Shown piece after piece: positions 1 to 12,114 of a DNA stretch of 51,359 nucleotides; within the stretch, counting starts at the first letter, position 1; every line of letters begins with the position of its first letter. This stretch comes from Gnetum montanum (taxonomy: Eukaryota > Streptophyta > Gnetopsida > Gnetales > Gnetaceae): positions 736,012 to 787,370 of the forward strand of contig MNCI01005623.1 of NCBI GenBank assembly GCA_015680685.1, given 5' to 3'. The translations under genes and the position numbers were made by a program. The notes below the pieces were generated by a model that was not told where the DNA came from, did not search any database, and worked only from the letters and a program-made list of their open reading frames with translations.

Positions 1-240
1 TTCTCCTGGTAGCATAGAAGATAAGCCAAAAATACCAAAAAAATCACATACCTCAGACTTGCTTAACCATACACCGTGACACAGACAAGCAAGCCTGGGA
101 AGACAACGAACGATTAACCCCAAGTGTTTCTTGTGGCGTTAAGGCATTTAGTCTGCGGAGTTCGACCGGATAGCGCATGTACGCTTGTTTCGTATGGTGG
201 AGTGTAGGGGTACCTCGCCACTCATCAATCTTTTCCTATG
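1..240. other. Unassigned GC-richer edge segment
   Basis: This edge stretch is richer in C and G, with several CpG sites, than the AT-rich gag remnant that follows. No gag-like translation continues into it on the minus strand, so a junction near 235-245 is likely, either a later insertion or a truncation of the copia element. It could be part of another LTR cut by the window edge. No gene is seen in it. Confidence 0.3.
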
Positions 241-289
241 GTATTACATAGTTTCCTTTCTAGGTGCATTTGGGTAAAAATGAGTCTTA

Positions 290-1863
290 TGATGTGACTA
301 GGTATTCATGTGATAATAACTTAAATTTCAATTCCATTGCTTATGTCAAAACCTATTATAGTAATAACATCTAATCTTTCTACTATGGATAAAGTAATAA
401 AACATTGGAGTTACCTTTTGATTACCTATAGTGCTAGTGGTTATCTCAATCTTTGAAATGCCTTCTTGTTTATATGAGGTTATTGTAGATGATTGTTCTT
501 GTTGATAACATCCTAGACCACTTTTGTCATTTGGACTTCCTCCTTGTCCAAGAACCATCTAAAGGGATTCTTTTCCTTTGATCCACCTTTCATTTATGAC
601 TTTAGTATCTACAAGTTCTTCCTTAACTTGCTCTTGAGACTTGGTTAGTTTTTAATTCTTAGCCCTTACATCTGAGATTTATTTTTTAAGTTCTAAATTC
701 TTTAAATTTAATGAAGAAATTTCTTGATCCTTGATTTTTACTTGTTTATTTAACTTTGTGCAAAGTTCATTACACAAAAGAGCATACCTTTTTTCAACAT
801 TTTCAAATTCATCGTCTAAGGTGCTAGCATCATCATATTTCAGGGCTATACAAATGAGGTATAAATCTTTGCATCATCCTCCATCTCTTCTTCACTTTTT
901 TCTCCATAATTATAGTTTGCATACAAGTTGATCTTTTTTGCATCCATATCACTTTTATCCCTTTGTTGCAACTTGCCATTTAGAGGTCACATGGCCTCTT
1001 CCACCACATACCCAACATTCTATTAAAGAAGAATCAAACTTCAAATTAGAAAAATTTTTACCCCTTTCCTTACCTTTGAATTGATTGGATCCTTATTAAG
1101 TGGAGCTCTTATTTCTTTTTGTTATGAGCATTTGCAACCTTCTAGATAGGAGTGTTATTTCTTCTTCATTACTCACATTTCCCACCAAGTTCCTTTTCAT
1201 TAGAGATAGATTTTAGGACAATGGGATTTTCTTTTATTGCCCCTTCACTTATGAGGTTCATCTCATAAGAAATAAGAGCACTTTGGAGCTCTTCAAATTT
1301 TAAAACTAAAAAATCTCTAATTTGTTCCATAGCTGTGACCTTAGGTCTAAATTCCAATTGTAAATTCCTAATTAGTTTTATTATTACATTACTTTGAAGA
1401 AAGTCCTTGCCTATGTCCATAATAGCCATAACTAGATCATTTGACTTAGAGAAATAATGTTTTATCTTTTCACCCTCTCTCATTCTAAGCTTGTTTTACT
1501 CACTTTGCAAAACTAAAAGTTTAGATTACTTAACTATCGATGTTCCCTCATAGGTATCCTCTCAAGTTTTCCAAATTTCTATGGCCATTTTACATCCAAC
1601 TATTATATTAAATTATTCAATGCACAATATAAAATTTTTTTTGCTTTAGAATCATGCATAAACTTATCTCTTTCTTCTTATGTCCAATTGCTCTAGGGAT
1701 TGATGTCCTTTGTTACATTGTTGAAAGGCAATGTGTAGCCTTTAAGGATGGACTCCCATACTTTAAGATCCATAGACTTGAAGAAGCCTTGCACTCTAGC
1801 CTTCCAATAGGCAAAGTCAAACCCCTCAAACATTTGTGGCTTTATGTAAGATGTATCCTCCAT
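290..1863 (-). pseudogene. gag: Copia gag pseudogene
   Basis: The likely start is the ATG at 1863-1861, followed by a translation with the phrase FEGFDFAYWKARV, typical of the N-terminal part of copia Gag (UBN2/DUF4219-like). A cleaner stretch, 1483-1169, continues the capsid-like region (EGEKIKHYFSKSNDLVMAI, then MEQIRDFLVLKFEELQSAL). A CCHC-like knuckle (CWVCGGRGH) is read near 1020-985. A second Cys/His-rich stretch near 390-310 resembles the second knuckle-like block in the copy at 43900-43990. Several stops and shifts interrupt the frame, so no functional capsid protein can be made. Confidence 0.7.
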
Positions 1864-1901
1864 AGTTCACCCTTGAATGTTAACATTGAATGAAAGAGTT
1901 C

Positions 1902-1916
1902 CAAGCTCCAATGCCA
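1902..1916 (-). other. Primer-binding site, tRNA-Met type (decayed)
   Basis: On the minus strand, TGGCATTGGAGCTTG starts 2 bases after the LTR end. It resembles the TGGTATCAGAGC site complementary to initiator tRNA-Met that is usual for plant Ty1/copia elements, with a few substitutions. Confidence 0.6.
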
Positions 1917-1918
1917 CT

Positions 1919-2916
1919 TGAGGATCAAGAACATAGAAGGGGGGTTGAATAAGTTCCTTAATAAAAATTGATTAGCCATAAAAATCACACCCAAATTTAA
2001 TGTGGTTCCCCAATTTGGGTAGTCCAAACTCAGAGGGTAGATTTCCTGCACACCTTTAGAATTTGTTTCTCTAAAATGTGGTTTGAAGGATACCACACCT
2101 TGTACAAGCTCTAAGCTCTGCTCCAGAGTGTTTCATTGCTACTAAACCACTCAACTCCATAAGGTCCCAATAAAATTAGAATGTGGTTTCAAGGATGCCA
2201 CAACCTTTACAAAATTGAGCTCCACTTTGAAGTCTTTTGACATTGCACAAAAACTCAATGCCATAAGATCTCAACAAGGTCAATTACAATGCCTTCTTAT
2301 AAGAAGCACATCAACACCAATAGGGAAACAAGAGAGAAACAAAAATACAAGGAAAGAATGTAAGTTAAATTTATAGATCCTTGTACTTTGAAGCATAGTT
2401 CTACAAACAATTAGGAAAATGATATGAAAAATGAAGTACATAGGTACAATTGAATAAAATACACAATGATTACTTTGATGTTGAAACTATTTGCTCTTTT
2501 TCCAAGAATTTGATGTCTTCTTATAGCCTCAGAGTTTTCAAAAATACCTTAAAATTCAAGCAACGACTAACTAAAAGTTAGTATAGACATCTCCTTTGAG
2601 ATTAGGACATCTCTTTTGCAATGGAGACTTCTCCTGAAAATAGTATACGTGTTCTCAATTTTTGCACTTTGTCTTCTAAGGCTTCATCTCATTAGTTTGT
2701 CTTCTTCCCAATCCTTGAAGTAGCTTCATTTGACTTGTAGCCTTCATTTTTATTCATGCTTGTTCAATCTCTTATCCTACCCATCTAGTATCCTCTTTGA
2801 CATCTTTTTTGTAGATTCCATTTCTTAAGTTTTCATTCATGCTATGAAAAATCATCACATTCCAAAACATTATATGTTCTCCATTTTCCTTAAGGTTTTA
2901 ACATACTAAAAGGTCA
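1919..2916 (-). repeat. 5' LTR of copia element D
   Basis: About 998 bases on the minus strand, running from TG at 2916 to CA at 1919. The first 35 bases and the last 20 bases align with both LTRs of the element at 41503-47186, including the shared phrases around 'AAAACCTTAAGGAAAATGG' and 'GATCCTCA'. The body is more diverged. It carries the same stretch about cattle-like 'CAAGGATCTATAA' and 'AAGTACA' around 2370-2400 that sits near the presumed transcript end in the other copies. Confidence 0.7.
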
Positions 2917-3339
2917 GCATTATCCACCTCCAATCTATCAAGAAGAAATCTACCACCATGAAGTATAGCCTTTGTGAAAGAAATCAACTTTTTTGACTGA
3001 ATGTAATCATGTTATCCTCTATAGAAGAAAAAATCATGATTTCATCATCTTTGAAGGAATACTATTCATTACCTTTACAAATATATGAACATCCTTATGT
3101 CTTCCCTTAGGTTTATAATTAATCATATACTATGATTTAGTAGGATTCATTTGCATCTTGGAATTATGAACAATGCTACCTATTTGATCCTACATTGTAT
3201 CCAAGTAAAGTAATATGTTATACCATGATTATAAACCAAACAAGATAAATAAATCATTGAAATATAATGGTCAATGATGTCAACTTTGTAAATTTAATTG
3301 AACACTTACATGGTTCATCTTAGGCAATATTAATAATCT
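2917..3339. other. AT-rich spacer without recognisable gene
   Basis: There is no long open frame, tRNA or LTR end here. The segment lies between the copia LTR and the first hairpin-type repeat units. Confidence 0.4.
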
Positions 3340-5150
3340 TGAAAAGAATTATGCATGGATGTGTAGCCTCAATGGACATGATATCATCTCTTGATCAAAT
3401 GAAGTAGATCAAATGTATTGAATCGGTATATAAGATCTATTATCTAAGACTAGATAATTCAAGATCATGCAACACCCATGATTTAAATAGGAAAGAAAGC
3501 ATAAAAGGATATCCCCTTTATCTAAACATAACTATCTCCATTAATCTTATTGATTAGGAACATGTATGTTCATGCAACATCAAGGAATTAACACTATCTA
3601 CCATTGTTGATCATGAACCACAAAAATAGATCATAGACATTCACCCAATATAAGAGATGAAGGATAAAAAGGAGGATGGGTATAAGTGGTATAGCATTCA
3701 TAACATGATTTCTAATGTGTATATACATGATCCTGCATCCTCAAGGAATTACCTATCACTATGTTCGTTTGTATTATCTAGTGAAATAATGCATGCAACC
3801 TAGTCATCGGTACACCTAGTATCGAATGTGTGTCATACCACAAATGAATATTAACTGACATGATACATACAAGATAATATCATGGTACATAGAAGGAATA
3901 GTCTCCTCTTTATTAAAACATAACTAGTTTAGTGAATCATATGGATTGGGAACATGTAGGTTTGTGCAACCTCTTCCATGTGCTACATCTATAGATATGA
4001 TAATAATTTCAGTGGGTTAGTCTATATAGATATTGCATTTCAATGGGATGCATGACTGTGCAACCTCTCCCATGTGAATTTTTTTAACTTACATCTAGTA
4101 CTGGAATGTGCATTTCTATTTGTTTCTTTAAAAGACATTTCAATTAACATAGTATGCTATTAATGGAGATATGAAAATAATTTTAATGATTGAAAATGTA
4201 TAGATATCCCATTTCAATAGGTTGCATGGTCGTGCAACCTCCCCCATGTGTGTTTTTTCAGTTTTAGGTGTCATATCAAATGATACATTCCTATTTAATC
4301 TCTTACAAAGTAAAATGCAACTAGTTTTATATTTTATTATTAGTAATTTAGTGTTTTTAAAAATAACTGAAATGAAAAATTATGCTATTGATAAAGAAAT
4401 GACAATAATTTTAATGGTTGATGCTTTAAGGATATCACATTTCAATGGGTTGCATGGTCGTGCAGCCTCTCCCATGTGTGTTTTTTATTTTCAGGTGTCA
4501 TAGTGGAGGATACATTCCTATTTCATCTCTTACATAAGTGATATTCAACTAGCTTTCTCATTCATTATTAGTAACCAAAAGTTTCTAAAAATAACTGAAA
4601 TGAAAAATTATGCTATTTATATAAAAATGATAATAATTTTAATGGTTCACTATATATATATCTATAGCATGATCATGGAACCTCTTCAATGTGTGTGGTT
4701 CCATGTGTGTTTTTTTCTTTTAAGGTGTGATATTGAAGGATAAATGCCTATTTGATCACTTATAGAATAGAACACATCAATTTTTCTTATTCGTTATGCA
4801 TAAATGTGATTTCCTGGATTATATGTTGCATGGACGAGCAACCTTGGATGACCCTCCTAAGGATAATTTATATGACATATTCTACTTCTTATAGAGATAT
4901 GATAGTAATTTTTATGGATCATGATGGATTTGTAATCAATTTCATTGGGTTGCATGGCCATGCAACCTCTCCAATCTGTTTTTTTTTATTTGACATGAGA
5001 TATTGGATGATATGTTCCTATTTGATTTCCTATAGAAGAGAACGAAAATAGTTTTCTTGTTAATTATTCGTAATTTAGAGTTTTTGGTGTTTGGGTTGCT
5101 TGACTAAGCAATTGTAAATGATTCACCTAAAGATAAATAATATGACATAT
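3340..5150. repeat. Degenerate tandem array with hairpin core (about 175-250 bp units)
   Basis: A block built around 'CAATGGGTTGCATGG..GTGCAACCTCTCCCATGTGTG' recurs at about 4041, 4215, 4443 and 4943, with weaker copies near 3345, 3550, 3945 and 4666. Spacing between well-preserved copies is 174, 228 and about 250 x 2 bases. Each core has inverted arms, best seen at 4220-4239 as GGTTGCA-tggtcg-TGCAACC. Between cores the units share 'GTGTCATA..GGATACATTCCTATTT' and 'AAAAATAACTGAAATGAAAAATTATGCTAT'. The open frames in this array (for example 4222-4503) are by-products of the repeat. Confidence 0.75.
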
Positions 5151-5966
5151 TCTACAATCTATATTCCACATAAGAGATTAATAGCCTTATTCTACTATGT
5201 ATAGATACACTTAGATATTAATATAAAATATATCATGAAATTTTGATTTTTAGAAAAGCTATAACTTTTGTCTTTCATGTAATATTCAATTATTTGTTTT
5301 TAACAATTCAATTAAAAATAAATTCAATAAGAATGAAGGATAACAAGAAATAGTATCATAGATAGATAAAATATTAACATACCATAGGAACTAACAGGAA
5401 TAGTAAATTTGATAGAATGAGAGGAGTGATCTACAATGGTAACATCAATAAGCCATGAATATACGAATATATAGTATACATTAATTATAACAAAGCTATA
5501 GATACATTATGCATCATGGACTATTTAAGCATCTAGAATGGATACTTCCACATATCATTTAAGCCTAAATCTCAATATCGAAGAAAAATCTCAATTAACA
5601 CTAAATTATTTTTATAATTACATAGTGCTCCTTAACTAATACATCCTCATCATGAAACACGTTTTGGTGCTACAAAAATTTAGTGAGACACAATATCAAT
5701 AATTATAAGTCCATATTACTTAACTATTACTAGTTCATACTAGAACTAATGGCTACAATATATAAAATACTATTATCTGTATATTTCCTCCTAGGATCTA
5801 TAACTAAGAATCCATAGTAAATTAGCTAAAAAAATTACATATGTACATTTCTAAGAAAAGATAATACATAGATGTTAATTAACTAAACAATGTTCACACT
5901 TAGTTTTGCATATAAACCTCAATATAGAGATGTATTTACAATAGTTAAGGAGAATTTCACAAAGCC
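5151..5966. other. AT-rich flank of element A, no gene seen
   Basis: This is very AT-rich sequence with many stops in all frames. Its continuation lies at 24069 onward, beyond the inserted Tat element, because the two sides are joined by the target duplication. Confidence 0.4.
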
Positions 5967-5971
5967 TATTT
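5967..5971 (+). repeat. Target-site duplication TATTT, left copy
   Basis: TATTT immediately precedes the TG of the 5' LTR and is repeated exactly after the CA of the 3' LTR at 24064-24068. A 5-bp duplication is standard for LTR retrotransposon integration. Confidence 0.9.
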
Positions 5972-7534
5972 TGAAACACCCCAAAATTTGAAGACATTCT
6001 TGCTTCACTAGGTCTTTGCAGTTTGCGCAGCATTACGACAGTTCTTCAGCAGATGGATGCTCTGATTTTTAGACTGTCCGCTTAGGCAAGTTTTCTTAAG
6101 TCAAGGAGTCTTGCTATGCTATGCTACGCCATGTAGCGTAGCAAACTTCAGAAGACATTCGAAGAAGCACAATGCTACGCTATGCTACGCAATGTAGGAC
6201 AACATAGCAAAAGCTAGATGGTCGGTCCGTTCGCCTGACTTCAAGTCCTTTGGCAATGTCTCCTTTCATCAGAAAGCAGCGAACTTGGCCAACATCAGGT
6301 CATGTTTGCTGCTATGCTATGCTAAGCTACATGGCACAGTGAGGCATAGAAATTCTGCGAAAATTGACAAAACGCAACTCAAAGTGCGAGATCATCAAGT
6401 TCACAAGTTTCGTAGTGCAAAAGGCAAAGTTTACAAATTGGTGACGTTTTTGCGACTAAGGCCAGTCGCTACGCTATGTAGTGTAGCATAGCGTAGCAAA
6501 CATACAATGAACAACCTACATGTTTCAAAGGCTTTCTACACATGCAGCAAGACACATAACAAGATGCTACGCTACACCAGCATGCTATGCTACAAAGCAT
6601 AGCAAAGTAGCGAGCAATTACATGACATTAATGCACCTCATCTAATTGCACTATTGCTCTAACAGCAAAATTACATCATAGTAGGTTCATAATTATGGCA
6701 TGGCAGGCTTGCCCAATGGTCATGCAGGCACATGCAATGTAGACAAGTTAGCATAGGCCCAAGGCACGTGGCATCCAAACTACATCTTTCGCATGCCCTT
6801 GGTCCTATAAATACCTTGATGAGTGATGCTTAGACTCTCTCTAGCTTTCGAGCTCTTAAGCACACTACCTCCCTCAGATCTCTAGGACTTTTGGCATCCC
6901 CTTTTTTCAAAATTTTTAGTCCCCAATTTATTTTCTTGATAATCTGGTCGGCTAATAGCCTGGTTGGCTGACAAGCAAAAAGTTGGCACTATAATCTCAA
7001 ACATTGTAAGCTTTCTGTTTAACCTTGTAAACAGTTAGCACTTTCGGTTAGCATCCTGCCCTATTCTTTTCTACCACCTTGGTAGCACTTTTTACTATTA
7101 ATGACTAAGCCCGCATTCAAGCACATAGCCATCTTGTTCTACATGTCTTGGTTACTCTCGGGATCGCTACACTTCCCAGTGCTTTGTAACTGATTGCATG
7201 CATCTTGACAGAGCGAGGTCATAGCTTCAAAGCGGTGCATTTTTTTCTATTGCATTCTTACATTATCTCCTTTTTACTGTTGCATTTTATACTATTTTCT
7301 GCTCCTTTTGCATTTAATCATTCCTTCACAGTGTCAATTTTGTTTTCTTTAAATCACATGTTGCAAAAGGTTATATAGAAACTAACTAAGTCCCTGTCTG
7401 ATCAACTAGACCATTCAGGGTGCCGCATTTCCATCCCATCTAGCATAGCCCTCCCGTGGAAACAAGATCAAGACTGCCAGCGGCCGGTGGACCCTCAGCG
7501 TTTTTGCCAGCCGTTGATGTTTTCGGTCACTACA
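5972..7534 (+). repeat. 5' LTR of element A
   Basis: 1563 bases from TGAAACACCCC to GGTCACTACA, matching 22493-24063 over its full length. U3 is studded with direct and inverted copies of GCTACGCTA/TAGCGTAGC (6115-6615). A TATA box lies at 6806-6813. The primer site follows 7 bases after the end. Confidence 0.93.
6806..6813 (+). promoter_or_regulatory. TATA box of the 5' LTR
   Basis: TATAAATA in the context GGTCCTATAAATACC, identical in the 3' LTR (23336-23343). It would place the element's transcript start about 30 bases downstream. Conservation of this block while much of U3 has mutated supports it. Confidence 0.75.
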
Positions 7535-7541
7535 GTCTTTC

Positions 7542-7558
7542 TGGCACTAGAAGGAGGG
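7542..7558 (+). other. Primer-binding site of element A
   Basis: TGGCACTAGAAGGAGGG begins 7 bases after the LTR end. It has the TGG start required to pair with a tRNA CCA end and resembles the TGGCGCTAGAAGGAGGG-like sites I associate with plant Tat-type elements; the exact tRNA is not decided here. A decayed equivalent occurs in element B (28724-28740) at the same 7-base distance. Confidence 0.65.
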
Positions 7559-7559
7559 C

Positions 7560-8057
7560 CTTTGGTGCCTTTTCCGCATGTCATGATAGTTTTGTAAGCC
7601 TTCTGCACCTTGATACACATTAGCGTAAACTTGAAACCCGTCTGTGGTTGTTTACGCATCATACAATGCAGATCGATCACCTCGACAGTTCCTCAGGAAA
7701 CCTACAGGACGTAAAGCCTTCGATTGCCTATTAACTTGCCTACTTCTTATGGTAGCCCTATAAGCCTTCTTCACCCTGATACGCATTAGCATAAACTTGA
7801 CACTCGTCTGTGGTTGTTTACGCGTTATGTGGTGCAGATCGGTCACCTCGATGGTTCCCCGGGAACCCTATAGGACATAAAGCCTCCGGTTGCCAGTTGA
7901 CTTGCTTGTTTTATGGTAGTCTTGCACATGCCCTGTACTCTATCGTGCACTAGCATAAACGTGACACCTTTCATGATTGTTTACGCATCGTGTGGCATAG
8001 GTCGGTTGCCTCGACAGTTCCTCGGGAGCCCGGCAAGACATAAAGCCTTTTTGATTG
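7560..8057 (+). repeat. Tandem repeat in 5' UTR, three units of about 165 bp
   Basis: Three diverged units follow each other: the marker CATTAGC(G/A)TAAAC lies at 7618, 7784 and 7948, giving periods of 166 and 164. Each unit also has 'TTTACGC', 'GGT..CCTCGA.GGTTCC.CGGGA' and 'ATAAAGCCT..GATTGCC'. The array sits between the primer site and gag, within the leader. Open frames here in either strand are by-products. Confidence 0.85.
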
Positions 8058-8168
8058 CCTTTCTTTTTTGTCACTTTCCAACTTATTTGCTCTTCTCAGT
8101 TCGCAAAAATGCTTAGCTTTCTGATTTCCTCGCTTTTCACATTTGCGAAACTATCTAGCTTAGTAACA

Positions 8169-10654
8169 ATGACCTTTGCAACTACTGTTGTTAACACCTT
8201 CAATGTGGAGGTTGCCATCACAGTCCAAGGTACCACTGGTGCTGAACAACAATTGAATCCAATGTTGGAAACACGTCGATCCCTCAGGATCTAAAACCAA
8301 GGACTTGAGGGCTTGGCCTAGTAACATGAGAATTACAACTTCCTCTTCCTCTGTGCAAAGGTTTAGGCAAACCTGCCTTTGGATGTACATGAGTTTGAAA
8401 GCAAACATCGTTTTGAGTTCGCTTACTGCGACGAGAAGGAGTTTGTTCCCACTCCTAATGCTTCCATACCTTTGACATAGATAAACCAAAGGCTGCTAGA
8501 CCAGCTAATCTAGTTGGCTTGGCTTAGGGAGCAACAAGACATAGCATATAACCAGGATGATGCTTTTCAAGATGGACAGGAGGAACTCAATTCCCAATCT
8601 AATGAGGGAGATCCAACCAACCCCGTTCCTGTCCCTCCTACCCAGTCCTTCTGGGCCAACCCGTTTTCTGTCACCACTCCCTTTGTTATCATGCCTATCC
8701 TCCCACATCCTGCAACTACAGCTGCAATGGGTAGCCATGTCACCTTCCTAGTGTATCAATGCCCTTATTCTCCTATTTCATTTGCAGCAACTATGCCTTC
8801 GCAAACTATTCATCAGCCCATTCTTGTGGTGCATCACCCACCAATCATGGCTACCGTACCACACATTCATGTTGTACCTTCTTCGCAATCTTATGCAATT
8901 TCCATTTTGATTTCTACATTCACATTTGTTCCACCCACTGTGGCGGGCCTGGGCCCATCCACGTGGTGGATCCCATTCACTTCTTCGCCTGTTCCACAAC
9001 CTTCGTAGATGTCTCATTACATTCACTCTCAGACCTACCAAACCCTGCAAACAGTGCAACCTAACACGGGGCTATGGTGTATTCCACCGGTGACACAAGC
9101 AGTCTACCTAGCAGGACAACCCACAGTTGCTGCTCCGACAGCACCACCTGCCAGGTGGTGGACAGTGCAGGCAACACTGCTCGCAGGGGCTACCCCAATG
9201 GTACCACCGATGGGTCATGCCATCACCCCTACCATTGCACAGGTGGGGACTACCTCGGCACTTCCCCAACCGTCCACAACATCACAGGGCTTGGACCAAG
9301 CGTTCTAGCTGATCCAGACCCTCACTGAGGAAATCAAATGCCTCAAGGCTATCGGGTCCAACATAGTACAAGTCATGGACTTTTACCAAGATGACCCTAT
9401 TAGCCCTACCCTATTAGCCCTACAATCCCTGCTCTAGCATTACCCGCAGGGATGTCTCTCCCACACTTCATGAAGTACGATGGGGAAGAGGATCCCAACA
9501 CACATCTAGTTACCTTTAGGTTTGAGTCTCTCCTATTGCAACAATGGCTACACACAATCATTTGTGTCTTTGCCATGTCCCTGTCTGGGGGAGCCTTAGA
9601 TTGGTACCGCGTGCTACCATGCTCATCCATCTCAACTTTAGAAGAGCTTCTGACCTAGTTCATGATGTGCTTCAAGTACAAATTGAAGGCAGAAATCATG
9701 CTAGACCAGCTGATGAGCATGAAGCAGAAGCCTCTAGAACTAGTCCAAAAGTTCATCCAGCGATGGAGCATGACCCTTAACGAAATCCATGAGCCCATTG
9801 TGGAGGCCCACCTGTTGGCCATCTTTAAAGGTGCAGTGAATGACTTCATCAAGTCTAAAATATACTACCTCACCCCTCACACTATTAGTCAAGCCTTCAC
9901 TCAAACTAAGAGTATACAAGATGCGGCCAAGGCAAGCAAAGACCTGGCCTACATTGCTTACAAAAACACCTTCACAAAGAAGGACAAGGATAAAGCCCCA
10001 ACAACCATAGTGGCCATTGTGGCAACTGAGGCCAAGCCTAGACCTAGCAACAATGGTAACAAAAGAAATAAGAAACCAGCCATACCCATAGCTAACCCCA
10101 TTCCCAAGTAGGGTAGCATGTTGCAACCTCCAGTACTTGTGCCTAAGAAATCTGTGCAACCAAAACCAAACTTTGAGTGTAAAGATCGCTCAAAGTACAC
10201 CCCACTACCTCTCAAGCCTTCAGAACTTCTGAAGTAGCTATTGGTAGTAGGGCACATGCAATACAAGAAAATGTCACAAGAAGTAATCAGTAGACATCAA
10301 TGCTATTGTGAGCTCCTTAGAAACCCCTCCTTGGCCTTGCCCAATGAGCCCCGAGTTCCTAAGGGTTTCTAGCTAGACAGGTTTTGTGACTAGCACCAAC
10401 AGTGTGGTCACAACACGGATTACTGTCTGGCATTGTAGGATGACATCCAGAGATTGATCAACTAGGAAAAACTAGTGTTGGATGAAAGCAACCCAGTACA
10501 TCCCGAAAACCAATCTATGCATGTCTACAAAGACCCCCTCAATGCCAACAATGCTAGTTACATCATCAACACCATTGGCATTGACAATGATCCTAGGCCA
10601 CCCCAACAGCCATTCATGATCCGTGTGCCTCAACGTAGTGCACCAGCACCATGA
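8169..10654 (+). pseudogene. gag: gag pseudogene of element A
   Basis: The proposed start is the ATG at 8169 (M-T-F..), because element B has the parallel M-S-F start at 29364. The N-terminal part, then a long Pro/Gln/Thr-rich linker (8600-9300), share a frame to about 9400. A perfect 14-bp tandem duplication (9395-9408 and 9409-9422) then shifts the frame. The capsid core (retrotransposon gag, PF03732-like) runs about 9450-9880, with SLPHFMKYDGEEDPNTHL, SGGALDWY and LVQKFIQRW. A basic linker follows. A Tat-type zinc-knuckle-like motif, C-x2-H-Q-Q-C-G-H-N-T-D-Y-C, is near 10386-10430. In-frame stops include TAG at 9657, 10109 and several around 10235-10465, mostly where Gln is expected, plus TGA at 10652. 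Confidence 0.85.
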
Positions 10655-11105
10655 GCGGCTAATCAAAGCTCGCAACAGCCATTCATTCTGAGAGTCCCGC
10701 CACAGGAATCCATCTCTGCACCGCCTATTAGCGAAACCATGCTACTTCGCCTGCTAACACCGTTAGCTCCTTTCATCATTAGGGGGCCGATTCATTCAAC
10801 AATCCCCACCCCATGTAAGAAAGCTGAACAACCTTCTCATCCTAAAAAATGAGAAGCATGTTTCATAGGTGAGACGTCAAAGGAGAATGCCACCCAAGGC
10901 ATTCCCAAGCCTACATCCTTGGCCCATGTGTCTATGCCCTTGTCACCAAAGACGGATGTTACTACAAAGGCGTAGTCCATGCCGTCTTGCTAAAAAGGGT
11001 CTGAACTCAGATCCAAAGTCACCCCTCCTTGGGAAATTCATCTTCTGGGATGAGTGTAGGGTTTAGGGTTAAGTAGGCTCTAAAACAGGGGGTGGCCAAA
11101 ACCTT

Positions 11106-12010
11106 TTGGATGCCCTCACTCAGGTTAAGCAGGCTCTAAAACAAAAAAACACTACGCTAAGTCGATATGACCTGATCATGGCATCTATACCGCACCGCGA
11201 GGCTTTGATCCGCATGTTGACAGTGATTCCGGTCAACAAAGACATGCTAGCGGAAGAGGGAGCAATCCACTCGGTCATGCTTGCCTCCATACTCACAGAG
11301 CCTAAGCCATCCTAATTGACTTTTAGCGACGATGCCATTAGGGAAAATCCTGAGAGAGGTCAAGTAACCACGGTACCCCTTTTCATCACAATTCGGGTTG
11401 GCCAACATCGAATCTAAAGGGTACACATTGATGATGGGGCTTCCATAAATGTCATCCCCTTTCCTATTATGGATAAGTTGGGCTTGGTCGACCAGATCAA
11501 ACCCACAATGACATCCTACCTAAGGTTGTTCAATGGGGCACGAGTCCTGGTGAAAGACATAGTCCACATGGACTTTGTAGTAGGGGACCAGTTCACCAAA
11601 AATGCAACATTCATCATGGTTGAGAAAATGCCCAGGTTTAACCTGATCTTAGGAAGATCATGGTTAGTAAAACTTAGGGCTGTCTCTTCACCCATACATC
11701 AGGAAATCCACCTACCATACATGGGCAAGGAAGTGATCATTCGTGGTGATGAAGTCGCAATGCAAGTGATCAGTAACGTAGACATGGAGTAGGGCTTAGA
11801 GATCATAACCTCTGAGAATGAAGCACCTACTTATGCTCGCACTAAACATCCAATAGGAGAATTGGCCCAGTAGGCCAGTCTCCAAAACGAAAGTGCATGG
11901 GTTGAGTTTCCCTTCCAAGAAGGGGACAACAAGGTGGATGAAGGCCTAGGCAAGGTTCCTTAGCCTTACACTCCACTCAACCCACGATGGGTCAAGAAGC
12001 AACTACGCAT
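11106..12010 (+). pseudogene. pro: Retropepsin-type aspartic protease (pro) pseudogene
   Basis: The segment starts inside the pre-protease region: SRYDLIMASIPHREALIRML is the helical block that precedes the protease in Tat polyproteins. The active site reads H-I-D-D-G-A-S-I-N-V-I-P at about 11427-11460, matching the D-x-G-(A/S)-S-x-N motif. The flap and C-terminal part follow, with FNLILGRSWL (ILGR-W being the second conserved block) at 11637-11670, then IHQEIHLPY. TAA stops at 11313 and 11416 and a TAG at 11790 interrupt one frame that otherwise extends to about 12010. A frame change separates it from gag near 10930-11100. Its product would cut Gag-Pol. Confidence 0.8.
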
Positions 12011-12114
12011 AGCGTAGCAACCCCACTACTTCCTGCCTAGTCACCATCCCTTGCACATTCACTACCTTTTTCTTTGTTGGCATATCATCTTTTTGACATG
12101 CCATGCTATGGACA

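Larger units (their letters stand above)
241..2916 (-). mobile_element. Ty1/copia-type retrotransposon fragment (element D), 5' part
   Basis: Read on the minus strand, this is the 5' end of a copia-type element: LTR (2916-1919), a 2-base spacer, a tRNA-Met type primer site (1916-1902), then a broken gag. The LTR start (TGACCTTTTAGTATG) and end (GATCCTCA) match the LTR ends of the copia element at 41503-47186, so both belong to one family in opposite orientation. No protease, integrase or RT is present before the segment ends near 240. Flanking target duplications cannot be checked because the 3' end is missing. Confidence 0.75.

Noticed and set aside
8505-9328. Several overlapping open frames on both strands in the gag linker
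   Set aside because: They are shadows of the Pro/Gln/Thr-rich gag linker; only the plus frame in phase with ATG 8169 is supported by element B.
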